Shown piece by piece: positions 24,653-34,440 of a stretch of DNA of 64,000 nt. Position 1 is the first letter of the stretch. The number at the start of each line of letters is the position of its first letter. This DNA comes from Rosa chinensis (taxonomy: Eukaryota; Streptophyta; Magnoliopsida; Rosales; Rosaceae): positions 23,751,789 to 23,815,788 of the forward strand of contig NC_037091.1 in assembly GCF_002994745.2 (NCBI RefSeq), written 5' to 3'. A program made the position numbers and the translations under genes. The notes under the pieces were generated by a model. The model was not told where the DNA came from. It worked only from the letters and a program-made list of their open reading frames with translations, and searched no databases.

Positions 24653-25066
24653 TCCACTTCTTGTGAATTGATGAAGACTTGATCAGTTTTTGTATCAAAG
24701 TGTCCAACACTGCTTCTGTTTTTGTAGCCTTAGTGGCTTAGTGCCTCTGTGCAAACCATGGTTCAATAGTTTAGTTTTTGTATCAAAGATTACCACTTCT
24801 TGTGAATTGATGAAGACGTGAAGTCATGAAGACTTGATCAGTTTTTGTATCAAAGTGTCCAACACTGCTTCTGTTTTTGTAGCCTTAGTGGCTTAGTGCC
24901 TTTGTGCAAACCATGGTTCAGTAGTTCAGTTTTTGTATCAAAGATTACCACTTGTGAATTGATGAAGACGTGAAGTCATGAAGACGTGATCAGTTTTTGT
25001 ATCAAAGTGTTAAACATTGCTTCATTTTTTGTGCCCTCAGTGGCTTAGTGCCTTTGTGCAATTTCA
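24653..25066 (+). repeat. Three-copy tandem repeat
   Basis: Copies start CCACTT(CTT)GTGAATTGATGAAGA at about 24653, 24793 and 24949; spacing is 140 and 156 bp. Each contains GATCAGTTTTTGTATCAAAG and TGGCTTAGTGCCT. Copy 2 gained a GTGAAGTCATGAAGAC insert that copy 3 shares, so copies 2 and 3 are the youngest pair. Confidence 0.8.
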
Positions 25067-25409
25067 ATTCAATTTCAAGTCTACTACTTTATCAGTTTCA
25101 GTTTATGTGGGATTTGTGGATATTTGTAATTAACTCAGGTTCTAAAATCTCAAGTATTTAGTTTCATATATATATATATATATTGTAATGACTGTATTTG
25201 TGTTTTAATCTCTTTATTTCTTGTTGTAAATCTTAGATTGTTATTTCTTTTTAACTAGTTTTAAATTTGTCAAAGGTTGAAGTAAGACAAATTTTTTCCT
25301 GAGGGATGTTAATAACGTTTTCTTGTGTAATTAATTTTTTCAACTTCTTGAGATTAAAAGTCAATTTTATTATCAAATTATCAGTTATTTTCCACTTCCG
25401 CTCGGTTTC

Positions 25410-25421
25410 TGGTATCAGAGC
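25410..25421 (+). promoter_or_regulatory. tRNA-Met primer-binding-site motif
   Basis: TGGTATCAGAGC is the reverse-transcription primer site used by many plant LTR elements and by caulimovirids. It lies about 490 bp upstream of the gag/coat-like frame that begins at 25900. Confidence 0.55.
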
Positions 25422-25779
25422 CGTAAGAGTTGATAAAGTTATTTAAAACCTCTCAAACCCCAGGTGGCGCGGATTACCGCCTAGGTGAGGTATTTGAGTT
25501 GATATCTTCTATTTCTACTTTTATGCTAAGTGATTATCTGTCTGGTTCTCAATCTTGAGTTTGTAGGCACTTACTTTACCTCTTCTTTTCCACCTTTAGT
25601 CTATTACTTTCTCCAACCAAACATTAAGTCCAGGTCCAAACAATTAGGAATCATCAACACCAGTTAAACAGGAGTCATCCTCTAGTCTTGTCCTATATCC
25701 TGGGCACTCACCACTACCGCTATCACCCAACAATAGATTCAATACCATTGGTAGCACCCTTGGTACTAGTCGTCCCAAC

Positions 25780-26649
25780 TACCAGTCAGCCTTAGTCAAC
25801 CAATATGACCCATTCAAATCTAATTCTCAAACAAATTACAAAAAAACCTCTCCCTATTACCTGAGAACTACTCACCATCTTTTTTACGTTGAACCAACCA
25901 TGAGTCATCTCAAAAACCCAATGTCCTTATTTAAAACTTATTACCCTCCTGGTTTTCACTTTCTACCTAGTCACCCTACCAAGTCATTAAAATTTTATAG
26001 AGATATTCTTTTTGAAACCAAATCGGTCACCATTAAGCCCATTCATGACACAAAGGATCCAACTAAGATCCTATACCATTCTCTATACATAGTCCGTATC
26101 ATTTCTCTTTCCCAGTGGGGTGATCCTCCGTTCACCTATCACAAATGCGGAGACCTATCTTTTAATTATTATGATTATGACGAAGCCTGGAATGTAATCT
26201 TCCTTCACCAAACAGATGATTTTAGTCATTCCTGGTTCTTAAATTTTGATAAAGTATTCAATCGACAATTCCCAATGTGGTTCCTTGGATGGTGGAGGGC
26301 TCATGGATGCCCATTTGACATCCTGCTGCAAGAAATCAAAAATGCAGTCACCTGTTTCTCAACAGTCATGAATGTCACAAATTATGATCTAAATTTCCCA
26401 ATTACACTACATTTTATGGCCAAATACAAGCTCCCCTGGATCTTCAAATGGCATTACGAAGTCAAAGAACATGTAGTCTCAAGATATTTTCTAATCAAAT
26501 GGTGGGATAAATTCAAAACTGAAAGAATCATCTCCCAATTTAATGAAGAATTTCCAGTTACTCCATCATTTGTTGTTATGATAAATTATCAATATTCCAT
26601 TCGAAAGTTTTATCAGAAGAGACTGAAAATTAATTACTGGGATAATTAG
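25780..26649 (+). pseudogene. Gag/coat-like protein of a caulimovirid-like retroelement, N-terminal part
   Basis: The frame has 249 codons from the ATG at 25900 and stays open upstream to about 25780. It is rich in aromatic residues (FLGWWRAHG, LPWIFKW, IKWWDKF). I associate this kind of sequence with the region before the coat-protein domain in plant pararetrovirus-like integrants, but I cannot name a domain. It is followed by an apparently inverted segment (26650-27058) and then by a coat-like domain. Alternative: Gag of an unusual plant LTR element. Confidence 0.45.
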
Positions 26650-27058
26650 TGGGTTGAATATCTAATGGTAAAGGGCGTTCTGTCCAATTTTTGAAATGCC
26701 GTTTCTTTGGGTGAACTATCCTATGTAATTGGAGGTCTTGAAATGTTTGATTTATCTGAGAAATGGTATCAGAATCATTATCAGAGGAGGAGTTTGATGA
26801 GGATTCGTGGGTATGGATGACTGCAATTCTACTGGGTTCCGCTTTGAGTTCTTTGAGCATTTGTTCTCACTCCCGATTCTAGAGCCGCCATTAAACAAGC
26901 AGTTAAACATGACGAAGATGGAATCCAATTTTCGATGAAAACATTGGAATGGGAATTTCTGATGCTGTCAACACCTAATTCTACACAATCATTCAACATT
27001 TCATAGGTACACCTAGTCACATCACCTCTAGAATCCATGATCAACTTAGTAACCTTAG
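26650..27058 (-). pseudogene. Inverted segment of the same retroelement
   Basis: On the minus strand, 27044-26829 and 26860-26630 give two overlapping frames. One has a Ser/Asp-rich acidic stretch (SSNSSSDNDSD) followed by a basic RPLPLDIQ-like segment. The plus strand has stops here although coding fits on both sides, so the piece seems to be flipped relative to its neighbours. Identity is inferred from position. Confidence 0.35.
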
Positions 27059-27496
27059 ATGTCCTACCTTAAGCTTAGAGATGATAGTAACCAACCTTTC
27101 TGGAAAGAAAAATTCATCAATGGTTTACTGAAACTATTTGCTCACAAAATTAGACAAGTCTTAAGTAATGAAACAGGACACATTAATTATGATACTCTCA
27201 CATATGGAAATATTATTATAGTTATTCAAAAAGAAGGATTGAAAATGTGCATAGATATGAAATTAAATTCCCAAGTAAAATCAGATAAGAAAATAGCCAA
27301 ATATGAACTAGGAAACTATTGTGAACAATATGGCTTACCATCCTTACCCCGGTCACGACGACATATAAAGAAAAACAATGAATTCGACTATCATCATACA
27401 AGACTAAAATTTACCCGTAATAAATTTTACTCAAGAAACAAAAATGATTTTGAACCAAACAAATTTTACTCTAAAAACAACTTTAGAAAATCATGA
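27059..27496 (+). pseudogene. Caulimovirid coat-protein-like domain fragment
   Basis: Within 145 codons, FWKEKFINGL, LTYGNIIIVI, GLKMCIDMK and ELGNYCEQYG occur in the order and spacing of the conserved coat-protein region of plant pararetroviruses. A Lys/Arg/Asn-rich tail follows. The CCHC knuckle expected next is absent, because the sequence breaks into a TA microsatellite at 27521. It is an old broken copy with no RT nearby. Confidence 0.55.
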
Positions 27497-27520
27497 CCCG
27501 GCAAAACAAATCCCCATAGA

Positions 27521-27552
27521 ACATATATATATATTTATATATATATATATAG
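27521..27552. repeat. (TA)n microsatellite
   Basis: It is a TA-rich run directly left of the GC-rich inverted-repeat element and may be its insertion site. Confidence 0.8.
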
Positions 27553-27555
27553 GCC

Positions 27556-27916
27556 CGTTCCAAAGCGGACGTCCACACTTCACTAAAGTGTGGGTGCCGA
27601 CGCAGCGGAGGCGTTCCAGGCAGTGACGGCAGCATGTGGCTTGCAGGAGGGAGGCCGGAGGCATCTCGGACTGTTTTGGGCAGCGGCGAGGTCAGAGGAG
27701 GTCGGGGTTGCAGGTTCTGGGCAGCAACCCGACCTGCAACTGCACGTTTTCTGGGCAGCGCACAATGGCGTCGCCGGCGACTCCACCGACTGCATACCGC
27801 TCCGCCTGACCCTTGGCATCCTTCCGGCAACCCCCGCCTCTCTGTCGCACCTCAAGCCTAGCTGCAGCAGCGCTGTCCGCACTTTAGCGAAAGTGCAGTT
27901 GTCCTCTTTGGAACGC
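27556..27916. mobile_element. GC-rich inverted-repeat element
   Basis: GTTCCAAAGCGGAC (27557-27570) and its inverse GTCCTCTTTGGAAC (27901-27914) mark the ends; weaker pairing (CACTTCACTAAAGTG against CACTTTAGCGAAAGTG) extends inward to about 45 bp. The core is strikingly GC-rich against AT-rich surroundings and both flanks are TA/TG microsatellite. It looks like a small non-autonomous DNA transposon, possibly with captured sequence. Open frames in the core are composition artefacts. Confidence 0.55.
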
Positions 27917-27918
27917 TT

Positions 27919-27919
27919 C

Positions 27920-27952
<33 letters not shown>

Positions 27953-27955
27953 TTT
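27919..27955. repeat. (TG)n(TA)n microsatellite
   Basis: About nine TG units are followed by about eight TA units. Confidence 0.85.
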
Positions 27956-27960
27956 ATCTA

Positions 27961-28333
27961 GAGCGGAGCTCCGCTTTGAAATTAACGTGTGAAGTTCGAG
28001 TTTTGAGTCACTTTTTAGTCGCATATCCACATCTCGACCATTCAGTTTTTAGGCACTAGTGTATAGATCGTCTCTGCAAATTTTCAGCCAAATTGATGAT
28101 CGTTAAGGTATCTAACTCGCTTAAACCAATGGACAGACTAACTCTGTCAACCTGAACCATACTAGCTTTAAGGCAGTTATCAATGCCTTAACGATCATCA
28201 TTTTGGCTGAAAATTTGCAGAGATGATCTTTACACTAGTACCTAAAAACTGAACGGTCGAGATGTGGATGTGCGACCGAAAAGTGACCAAAAACTCGAAC
28301 TTCACACCTTAATTTCAAAGCGGAGCTCCACTC
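27961..28333. mobile_element. Foldback MITE with ~150-bp arms
   Basis: The left arm (27961 to about 28115) and right arm (about 28180-28333) are inverted copies: GAG(C/T)GGAGCTCCGCTTTGAAA, GTGTGAAGTTCGAGTTTT, CCACATCTCGACC and TCTGCAAATTTTCAGCCAAA all pair. The loop is about 65 bp. TA flanks both ends (27959-27960, 28334-28335), suggesting a TA target duplication. No coding. Confidence 0.8.
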
Positions 28334-28602
28334 TACATAGGATCTGTATATATGTGTGTGTATTTTTTTTCCCTTCAGTTTGACTTTATGTAGTTAGCAA
28401 AATTGTGAGTTAAACAAATGACTGCCCGACCCTTTCGGCCTTTGCGGAATGGGCAAGGGCAAGTAAGGGCTTATGTATTGAAGCCTCGGCCCGGCCCTAA
28501 TTTTTGTTGACTTGGTCAAAGCCCAGCCCGGCCTTACCCTAAGCCCTAAAATTTAGGGTAGGGCTAGCCCTAGCCCGACCCATGATGAGGCCTACCTTTA
28601 GG

Positions 28603-28921
28603 GTAGCTGGCACCAGTAAGATGTTTTTACTGTGATGAGATGGGCCATACTTCTAGGGTTTGTACAAAGCTGAAGAAAGTTGTATGCTTTAGATGTGGCC
28701 AGACATGGCATTATTCCAGGGACTGTACCCAGGAAGAAGGTGGGGGACAAGAGAATCAACAGAGGCAACTACCTCAAGGACATGTGAGGGTGTTTGTTGT
28801 TTTTCAGCAGGGTGCTAGGGAAGAAGGTACCTTATCTAGTTATGCATTTGTTGTTAGAGTGACGTGTGATAGTGGAGTACTTCTTTCCATGTGTTGGGTT
28901 TTGCCTGTTGTCTATAGTTAG
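28603..28921 (+). pseudogene. Gypsy Gag nucleocapsid with two zinc knuckles
   Basis: The frame continues gag right of the hAT-like insertion: CFYCDEMGHTSRVC (about 28622-28663) and CFRCGQTWHYSRDC (28688-28729), both C-x2-C-x4-H-x4-C. Nucleocapsid binds element RNA. Beyond about 28860, where protease should follow (CDSGVLL resembles the start of a protease site), the frame decays and stops at 28921. RT and integrase are absent. Confidence 0.85.
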
Positions 28922-29475
28922 ACTTTTGAGTGTGGCATGTTGTGTAATGCATCATTCATTGTTTTGGTAGTAGAGGGTCTATACCACTTTGATTGTGATT
29001 GCAATGACAGGTGATGATTTATGTGCGAGTCAGGCAGGGCCAGACCTTAGCTTGATTTCGTGTTCTGAGATGGTAGGACACTTTTTGAGTTGTGATGCAT
29101 AGGCTATTGTTGATTTAAGTTGAAATGAAGGTTTCATTTTCGATTCTTGTAATGCAAGGGTTGCATTATCGATAAAGTATCCAAATACTCTTGTGTAGTC
29201 TATATGTAGTATAGTGGTCACAGAGTCTTTGTTAGGTAGTGTACGAGGATGAGATACAAGAAATGGTTGGGTACCACCAAGTGGTGTAATAATGTTTCCT
29301 ATTGTTGTGGTACCAGGTAGGGTACCTGTATCTATTATTGATCTAGGTAAGTTATACTTTGAGATGTGGGCGTTTCTTGTTGAGGAAAGAGAATTGGATT
29401 TGAGTATGATTTATCCGTACTTGTTGGCGTGGTACGTTTAAATTTCGAGAAGAAATTTCTTTACGGAGGGTAGAA
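28922..29475 (+). other. Collapsed pol remnant before the 3' LTR
   Basis: About 550 bp stand in place of the usual 4 kb of pol. The end, with GGTAGGGTACCTG and the polypurine region TTTACGGAGGGTAGAA, is recognisable as the 3' edge of a chromovirus. No open frame is longer than about 60 codons. Confidence 0.55.
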
Positions 29476-30906
29476 TGTAATACCCCGAAAATTCGTTATT
29501 ATTTTTTAATGATTTTTTAGAATTAATTAAATGGTTGTTGGTACGAGTGCGTAGTTCGGGGATGTTGTGGAAGCTTTTCGGACGAATAATTTCTCGAAAT
29601 GTTTTATTTTCGAGGGGTCAAAATGTTGACTTTTTATTCTTTGGGTTTCTCTGAAAAATTCCTTCATGAAAGTTGTAGAGCGCGTCAATACGAGTTCATG
29701 GATATATGGAACGCAGAAATCAGAGTTCGTATGAGAAAGTTATGGTCATTGGAAGTTTCTACTAATTTTGAAAATTACTATAAATAAAGGTTTATGTTTT
29801 GGGAATTTCATTATTTACATTTTCGGAAATTTCCCTTTTTGAAAATATTCCTTCTCTCTGTTCTCTCTCATCGAAACTCTAGGATTCGGAGGTTTTGCGT
29901 CTGACCCGACCCGAACCGGGTTCGAAAACCCAACTTTTCCTGCGAGATTTAACAACCCCAAATCACGAGACCGGCACAGACAGACTCGCCTCTTCCGTGC
30001 GGTCCTCCCTATGGTGGTGGCTTGCAGAGATTTGAAGCGTACATGGCGGATCGTGACAGTGAAGGCAGACCCGACCGGATTTTCCTCCTCTGGCGACGGC
30101 CGAGCACGAAACCGGTGTTGTTAGGTTCGTGGAAGCTTCCTCCTTCGACACTTGGTGGTGGTTTTGGACGATTTTGATCGGAGCATAGTCAACTCACTGT
30201 GAACAGTGGTACTTGGCTTGTGGTGGCAATCGGCGGCGATCTGGGCCGAGTTGGTTTAAGCTATAGGTATTAAAGTTGCTCTACTTGCTATTCTTAACAT
30301 TCTGGATGGTTGGATTGTTATGGTTTTGAGTTTGGTTGGCAACGGTGTGTCACCGCCTGTGGCAGCGCATGGCTGCTTTTCCAGCCTTGTCAGGGACAGT
30401 TTCTGATTTTATATATTATCTACTCGCCGATACAAACATTTTGGTATATAATACGTAATTATTGGAGATCGTATGAATTTGTTAGGGTTTTTCGCGATTT
30501 CTATTTGCTCGATTTTTTATTCGTGAAGATCCGGCCTTTTGATAGACTGGTAGTTTTGTCATATCGATCGTAGAAGTATTCGGAGAATTTGGGTGGCCTT
30601 GGATGAGGTTCCGCCTCGATTGGCGTTACTTTCAGGGTTTTAGTTCAAACAGGAGTTCGAACTTTAATCACTTTGTGTTTCGAGTACTGAGATGTGATCG
30701 TATGTGATTAGGTACTTGATGAAGTATTCTTGGTCGGATATTTTGTGGTGTGTTATCTCTGTTCTGTATAGAAGACACAGAGGGATTCAGAGGTGAGTAA
30801 TCACACGATGTTCATTTACGAACGGAACTACCTTATCGTTTTGGGAGTTATTTATTTGACTACAAACTATAGTTTGTATTAGTGGCATTCCTGAGTGAAT
30901 GACTCC

Positions 30907-30942
<36 letters not shown>

Positions 30943-33726
30943 TTACGTGAAATATATATGTATTGGGATTTTGTTGTGAAACAAGCAATATGTGTGAGTA
31001 AGTTCATTCTTGTTTTGTGATGTGACTTTTCGGGAAACAATTATTGTGGGAAACGGTATTTTCTATTGTTTTGAAAAGTGTTTGAGATTTGGGAGTTGCA
31101 GGTTGTGATTTCTCCTTTTTGAGTTGAGTAAAATTTTCAGGTCCGGTATGACCATTTTAAATGTTTTAATCTGACAACTGGTGGTTTGAAAATTTGGGAG
31201 TCACAGATTGTGATTTCTCCCCTTTTTGGTGATTTGAAACATTTTGGGTCCAGGGCGACTCGTTTAAATGTTTTGATCTAAGGGTCAGGTTGGCCTAAGG
31301 ATCCAAGGTCGCAGGTTGTTGATTACACGCATTTCTATGCATGTAATTATACCTAAAATGCTTGAATTAAGCTAATCTTCAAATAAATTATTATGTAATT
31401 AATCTACTTTTATTTATTTTGTAGAAAATAAGCGGAGTTGCTGAAACGAGATAGATTGACGCAAAAATGGTGAAGATTGGAGTTTCTGACAAAAGGATGA
31501 AAAGTCAACTGGTTAACCACTGGATCAACCAAGTCAACTTGGCCCAATAGCATGAAGTCCAAGGCCCAAGACCAAAGAAGCACAAGTGAATATCCAAGCC
31601 CATTTGTATTACATCTTTGTATTCAAATTTCAAATTCAAAATGGATGTAATAACAATAATAATAGTGGACCACACATCACATATGTGGATGAGATATTTA
31701 TTTGTGTTCACATTAGACACACATTCACTTACACTTTTACACTCATGTTTTCTTTTTATTTTCCAAAATTTTTTCTAATCTTCCAATTCTCTACATTTTT
31801 ATTAGCTTGTTTTAGTCTTTTCATTTTACCTATTTTCTACTTATTTTTGAGCCCTTGGATCTAGGGTACAAGTCTAATATTGACTCTTGAACCTAAGGGG
31901 GTATTTAAGCATCTTTGCACACACATTTCATAAGCTTAAGACCCTTTTTTCTACACCCTAGGCCTTTTGGCCGAATTTGGGGAGATCTCTCCCTTCTCAC
32001 CTCTTCTTCTCTTCTCCCTCCTCCATTTCTTTTTCTTCTTTTCATCTTTGTCTTAATTTTATGTTGGGATTTCAAGGAGATCTCACCCAAAGCTTCAAGG
32101 ATTCATCAAGGGCTTCAATTTTTACAAGATTCAAGACTTGGATAATTATGGGAGTTGTAAATCAAGGCTAGTCATGCTAGCTTTTTAGCTATTTGTGACT
32201 ACTCTTGTTTTCTCTTACACTTCTCTACTCTTTTCTATTTGAATTTTGTAATTTTTTGATGTCTATGATTATGGGTTATGAGTAGACTTTGTTGGGGGTT
32301 AGGGTTGTGTGCCATAATACAAATTTAATGTAATGGATGCTTAATTTAATTTATATATGGAATTTGTTAATTATTTGATGCTTGTGTTTTGTGATAATTG
32401 ATTAGAATGCATGCTTAGGAATTGTCAACTCTTGGGTATGTGTTTTAATAAGTCTAGATTAAAATTTAGGGGATGCATCCTTAGATTTTAGAGCTAAAAC
32501 CCCGATTTAATATTCGTGGGAAGTACAAGCATGGTTCACTACATGATTAGCTTGATCGCAATTATGGTGAGCTTGGTTGCCTAATTCCTCGAACTCTAGG
32601 CCTCTTTATGTGAATTAGTGACCCTTGAACTGACTCTAATTCATGTCAACTGAGTTCCTACAGCCCTTAAACCAGAGTAGGAATACCATGAAAGGGAATT
32701 TCAACCCTTGAGCCTTGAAAAGCCTTGGGTACGGCTTCTACCATCTTTAGTAAATTGCATATCAATTAAATTAGCATCTAGAGCATTGAATTAGGGTTAG
32801 GAATCATCTCTAACTATCAATCCCATACTTATATCATTTCTTACTTTTCTTTCTTTATTTAGTTTAGTTGTTAGTTAAAGTTTTCATTTAAATTCTTCCA
32901 ATTTAGTTATTAGAAATTTAAGTTACAATTATCGGTGACAATTTTGACTCATCGTAAATAACCATCACTAGGCTCATAGCTTTGATTAGGCTTCGGTGCA
33001 AACTAAAGCCGAGCATTGCTAATGCTTGGTTCCTTAGAGTAGCAATTTTATTTATTTTCTTTTATTTATTTTTGTTGTGTTTGCTAAGTGTCTTTATTTC
33101 CGATTACCCAAAGATTGTGGGTTAGCCACTAATACCCTTGGTACGATAACTTTGGGCATAATATTTTCCTATCTTGACAATGATATGTAGGCTTGAGTAA
33201 ATTTGTATCAAGTCAGTTGTGATCTCAGGCAATATATCAGAACTTCACACCTTTGGCCGGGTGAGTGGATACGATCAGTTAGAGCTCTAGTTTGTCTGTC
33301 ATCGTTTCACATGGATCTAAGTGGGTTACTTACGACTCCTGAGTACACACTTTTATTGTCCAGGTTGAACCATAGTATCATATTTTAATTGTCGGAGTTT
33401 CAATTAATATGATTTTGTCACGATGTTGACTTTTATTGTCCCGGTTAGACCGAAGTTTCATATTCTATTTGTTAGGTTAACGATAGATATGATTTGTTGT
33501 GTGTTGACTTTTATTATCTAGGTTGCATTGATTTATCATATTTGAATGGTTAGGTTAACGATTTATATGATTTTGTCACGGTGTGACTTTTGTTGTTTTC
33601 TTTAGGGAAAAGAATATTGTTTTTGAGAAGCATGTGTTCCATTTCTCGATTTGAAAGGTTCTCCTCATTTTGGTGTGAGTTATATGTTTTTGTATTTATA
33701 TTTGAGTTACTCATACAAGGTTTCAT
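29476..33726 (+). repeat. 3' LTR of the gypsy remnant, split by a solo LTR
   Basis: It starts TGTAATACCCCG and matches 21717-22731 segment by segment. It includes a (TA)n run at 30918-30942. The right limit is uncertain. Without the nested solo LTR and its duplicated GTTGT it is about 2.35 kb. Confidence 0.7.
31320..33215 (+). mobile_element. Nested solo LTR with 5-bp target duplication
   Basis: It begins TGATTACACGC and ends TTTGTATCAAGTCA, 1896 bp, flanked by GTTGT at 31315-31319 and 33216-33220. The surrounding gypsy LTR is continuous when it is removed, as the uninterrupted copy near 22680-22690 shows. There is no coding inside. Family unknown; long plain LTRs of this kind occur in several plant Ty3/gypsy and Ty1/copia lineages. 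Confidence 0.85.
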
Positions 33727-34440
33727 GTGACGACCGAAATTTTAAATTTTAAGGTGGAAGGTTATTATTGAGAAATTTTGTTTATCCAATTTTACTAGTT
33801 TTAAAGCTCTTGAAAAATATTTGAAATTTTTTAGTAGGTTTATTTTCAGTTACATAAAAATAAAGTAGAAATTTTCACGAGTTCGTAGCAATTTTCGGTG
33901 ATTTTTTCGGATTCTCCAGCTATTTTTAATGACTTTTTTAAATTTGAGTAGAAATTACATTAGTTTGGACACATGTCGTGTTATTATTGGTCCGTATGCA
34001 TTACTTGGTGACCAGGGACAGCAGCCCTACGTGTTGCAAGTGGGAATATGTATATTAGATGCTTGACATATGGCAAATAATGAAGGAGAGATCAATTAGA
34101 TCAAGAAACGTGGCACCCATGTGTTGAAAATTTAGGGATGCCTTGACAAGTGTCATTCATACATAAACCAATGAATGTCGGTTTAACCGACCCTATAAAT
34201 AGGCCGACCCGCTTAAGCTATTTTCCCCACAATTTTCGGAGAGTTTCTCTCTCCTACATTTCTCTCGTTCCATTTTCTCTCTCTAGAATTTATTTTTATC
34301 CTAGCTTTTAAACCGTATGTCCGATTTAGGATCCGTTTTCTTCTAAGAATTCGTCTCAACGAGCTCTTTCTATTGGTGGAAAGAAAATCAGATTTGGTGA
34401 AATTATTTTTTTCGACCCAGAAGACTTGATTTTATTTTGT
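33727..34440 (+). mobile_element. Truncated gypsy-type LTR
   Basis: It starts TGTGACGACCGAAATTTT, a common start of plant Ty3/gypsy LTRs, and has a TATA-like CCCTATAAATAGG at about 34191-34203 followed by a pyrimidine-rich TCTCTCTC leader. It ends without a CA terminus or target repeat where receptor-kinase coding begins near 34441. Confidence 0.55.

Larger units (their letters stand above)
23304..28594. mobile_element. hAT-like DNA transposon with nested passengers
   Basis: The terminal inverted repeat TAGGCCTCATCAT lies at 23304-23316 and, inverted, at 28582-28594. Flanking 8-mers CCTGTAGG (23296-23303) and CCTTTAGG (28595-28602) differ at one base, fitting the 8-bp duplication of hAT. Subterminal GGCCCGG-rich repeats at both ends (23330-23440, 28470-28580) are usual for hAT. 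It sits inside gag of the gypsy remnant. No hAT transposase or dimerisation domain is recognised, so it is non-autonomous. Confidence 0.7.
21717..33726 (+). mobile_element. Ty3/gypsy chromovirus-like remnant, twice interrupted, pol deleted
   Basis: The 5' LTR starts TGTAATACCC at 21717 and the 3' LTR starts TGTAATACCC at 29476, after a GAAATTTCTTTACGGAGGGTAGAA polypurine region typical of chromoviruses. The internal region holds Gag and two CCHC knuckles but no protease, RT or integrase. A hAT-like element (23304-28594) splits gag and a solo LTR (31320-33215) splits the 3' LTR. The right end is placed just before the TGTGACGACC start of the next LTR; no matching target repeat was found, so that end is uncertain. 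Confidence 0.75.

Noticed and set aside
27590..27961. Overlapping open frames of 100-120 codons in the GC-rich element
   Set aside because: Frames are open on both strands because of GC composition; there is no recognisable domain and they run into a TG microsatellite.
30918..30942. TA-repeat as an origin or matrix-attachment site
   Set aside because: It is a plain microsatellite within an LTR; nothing else supports a function.
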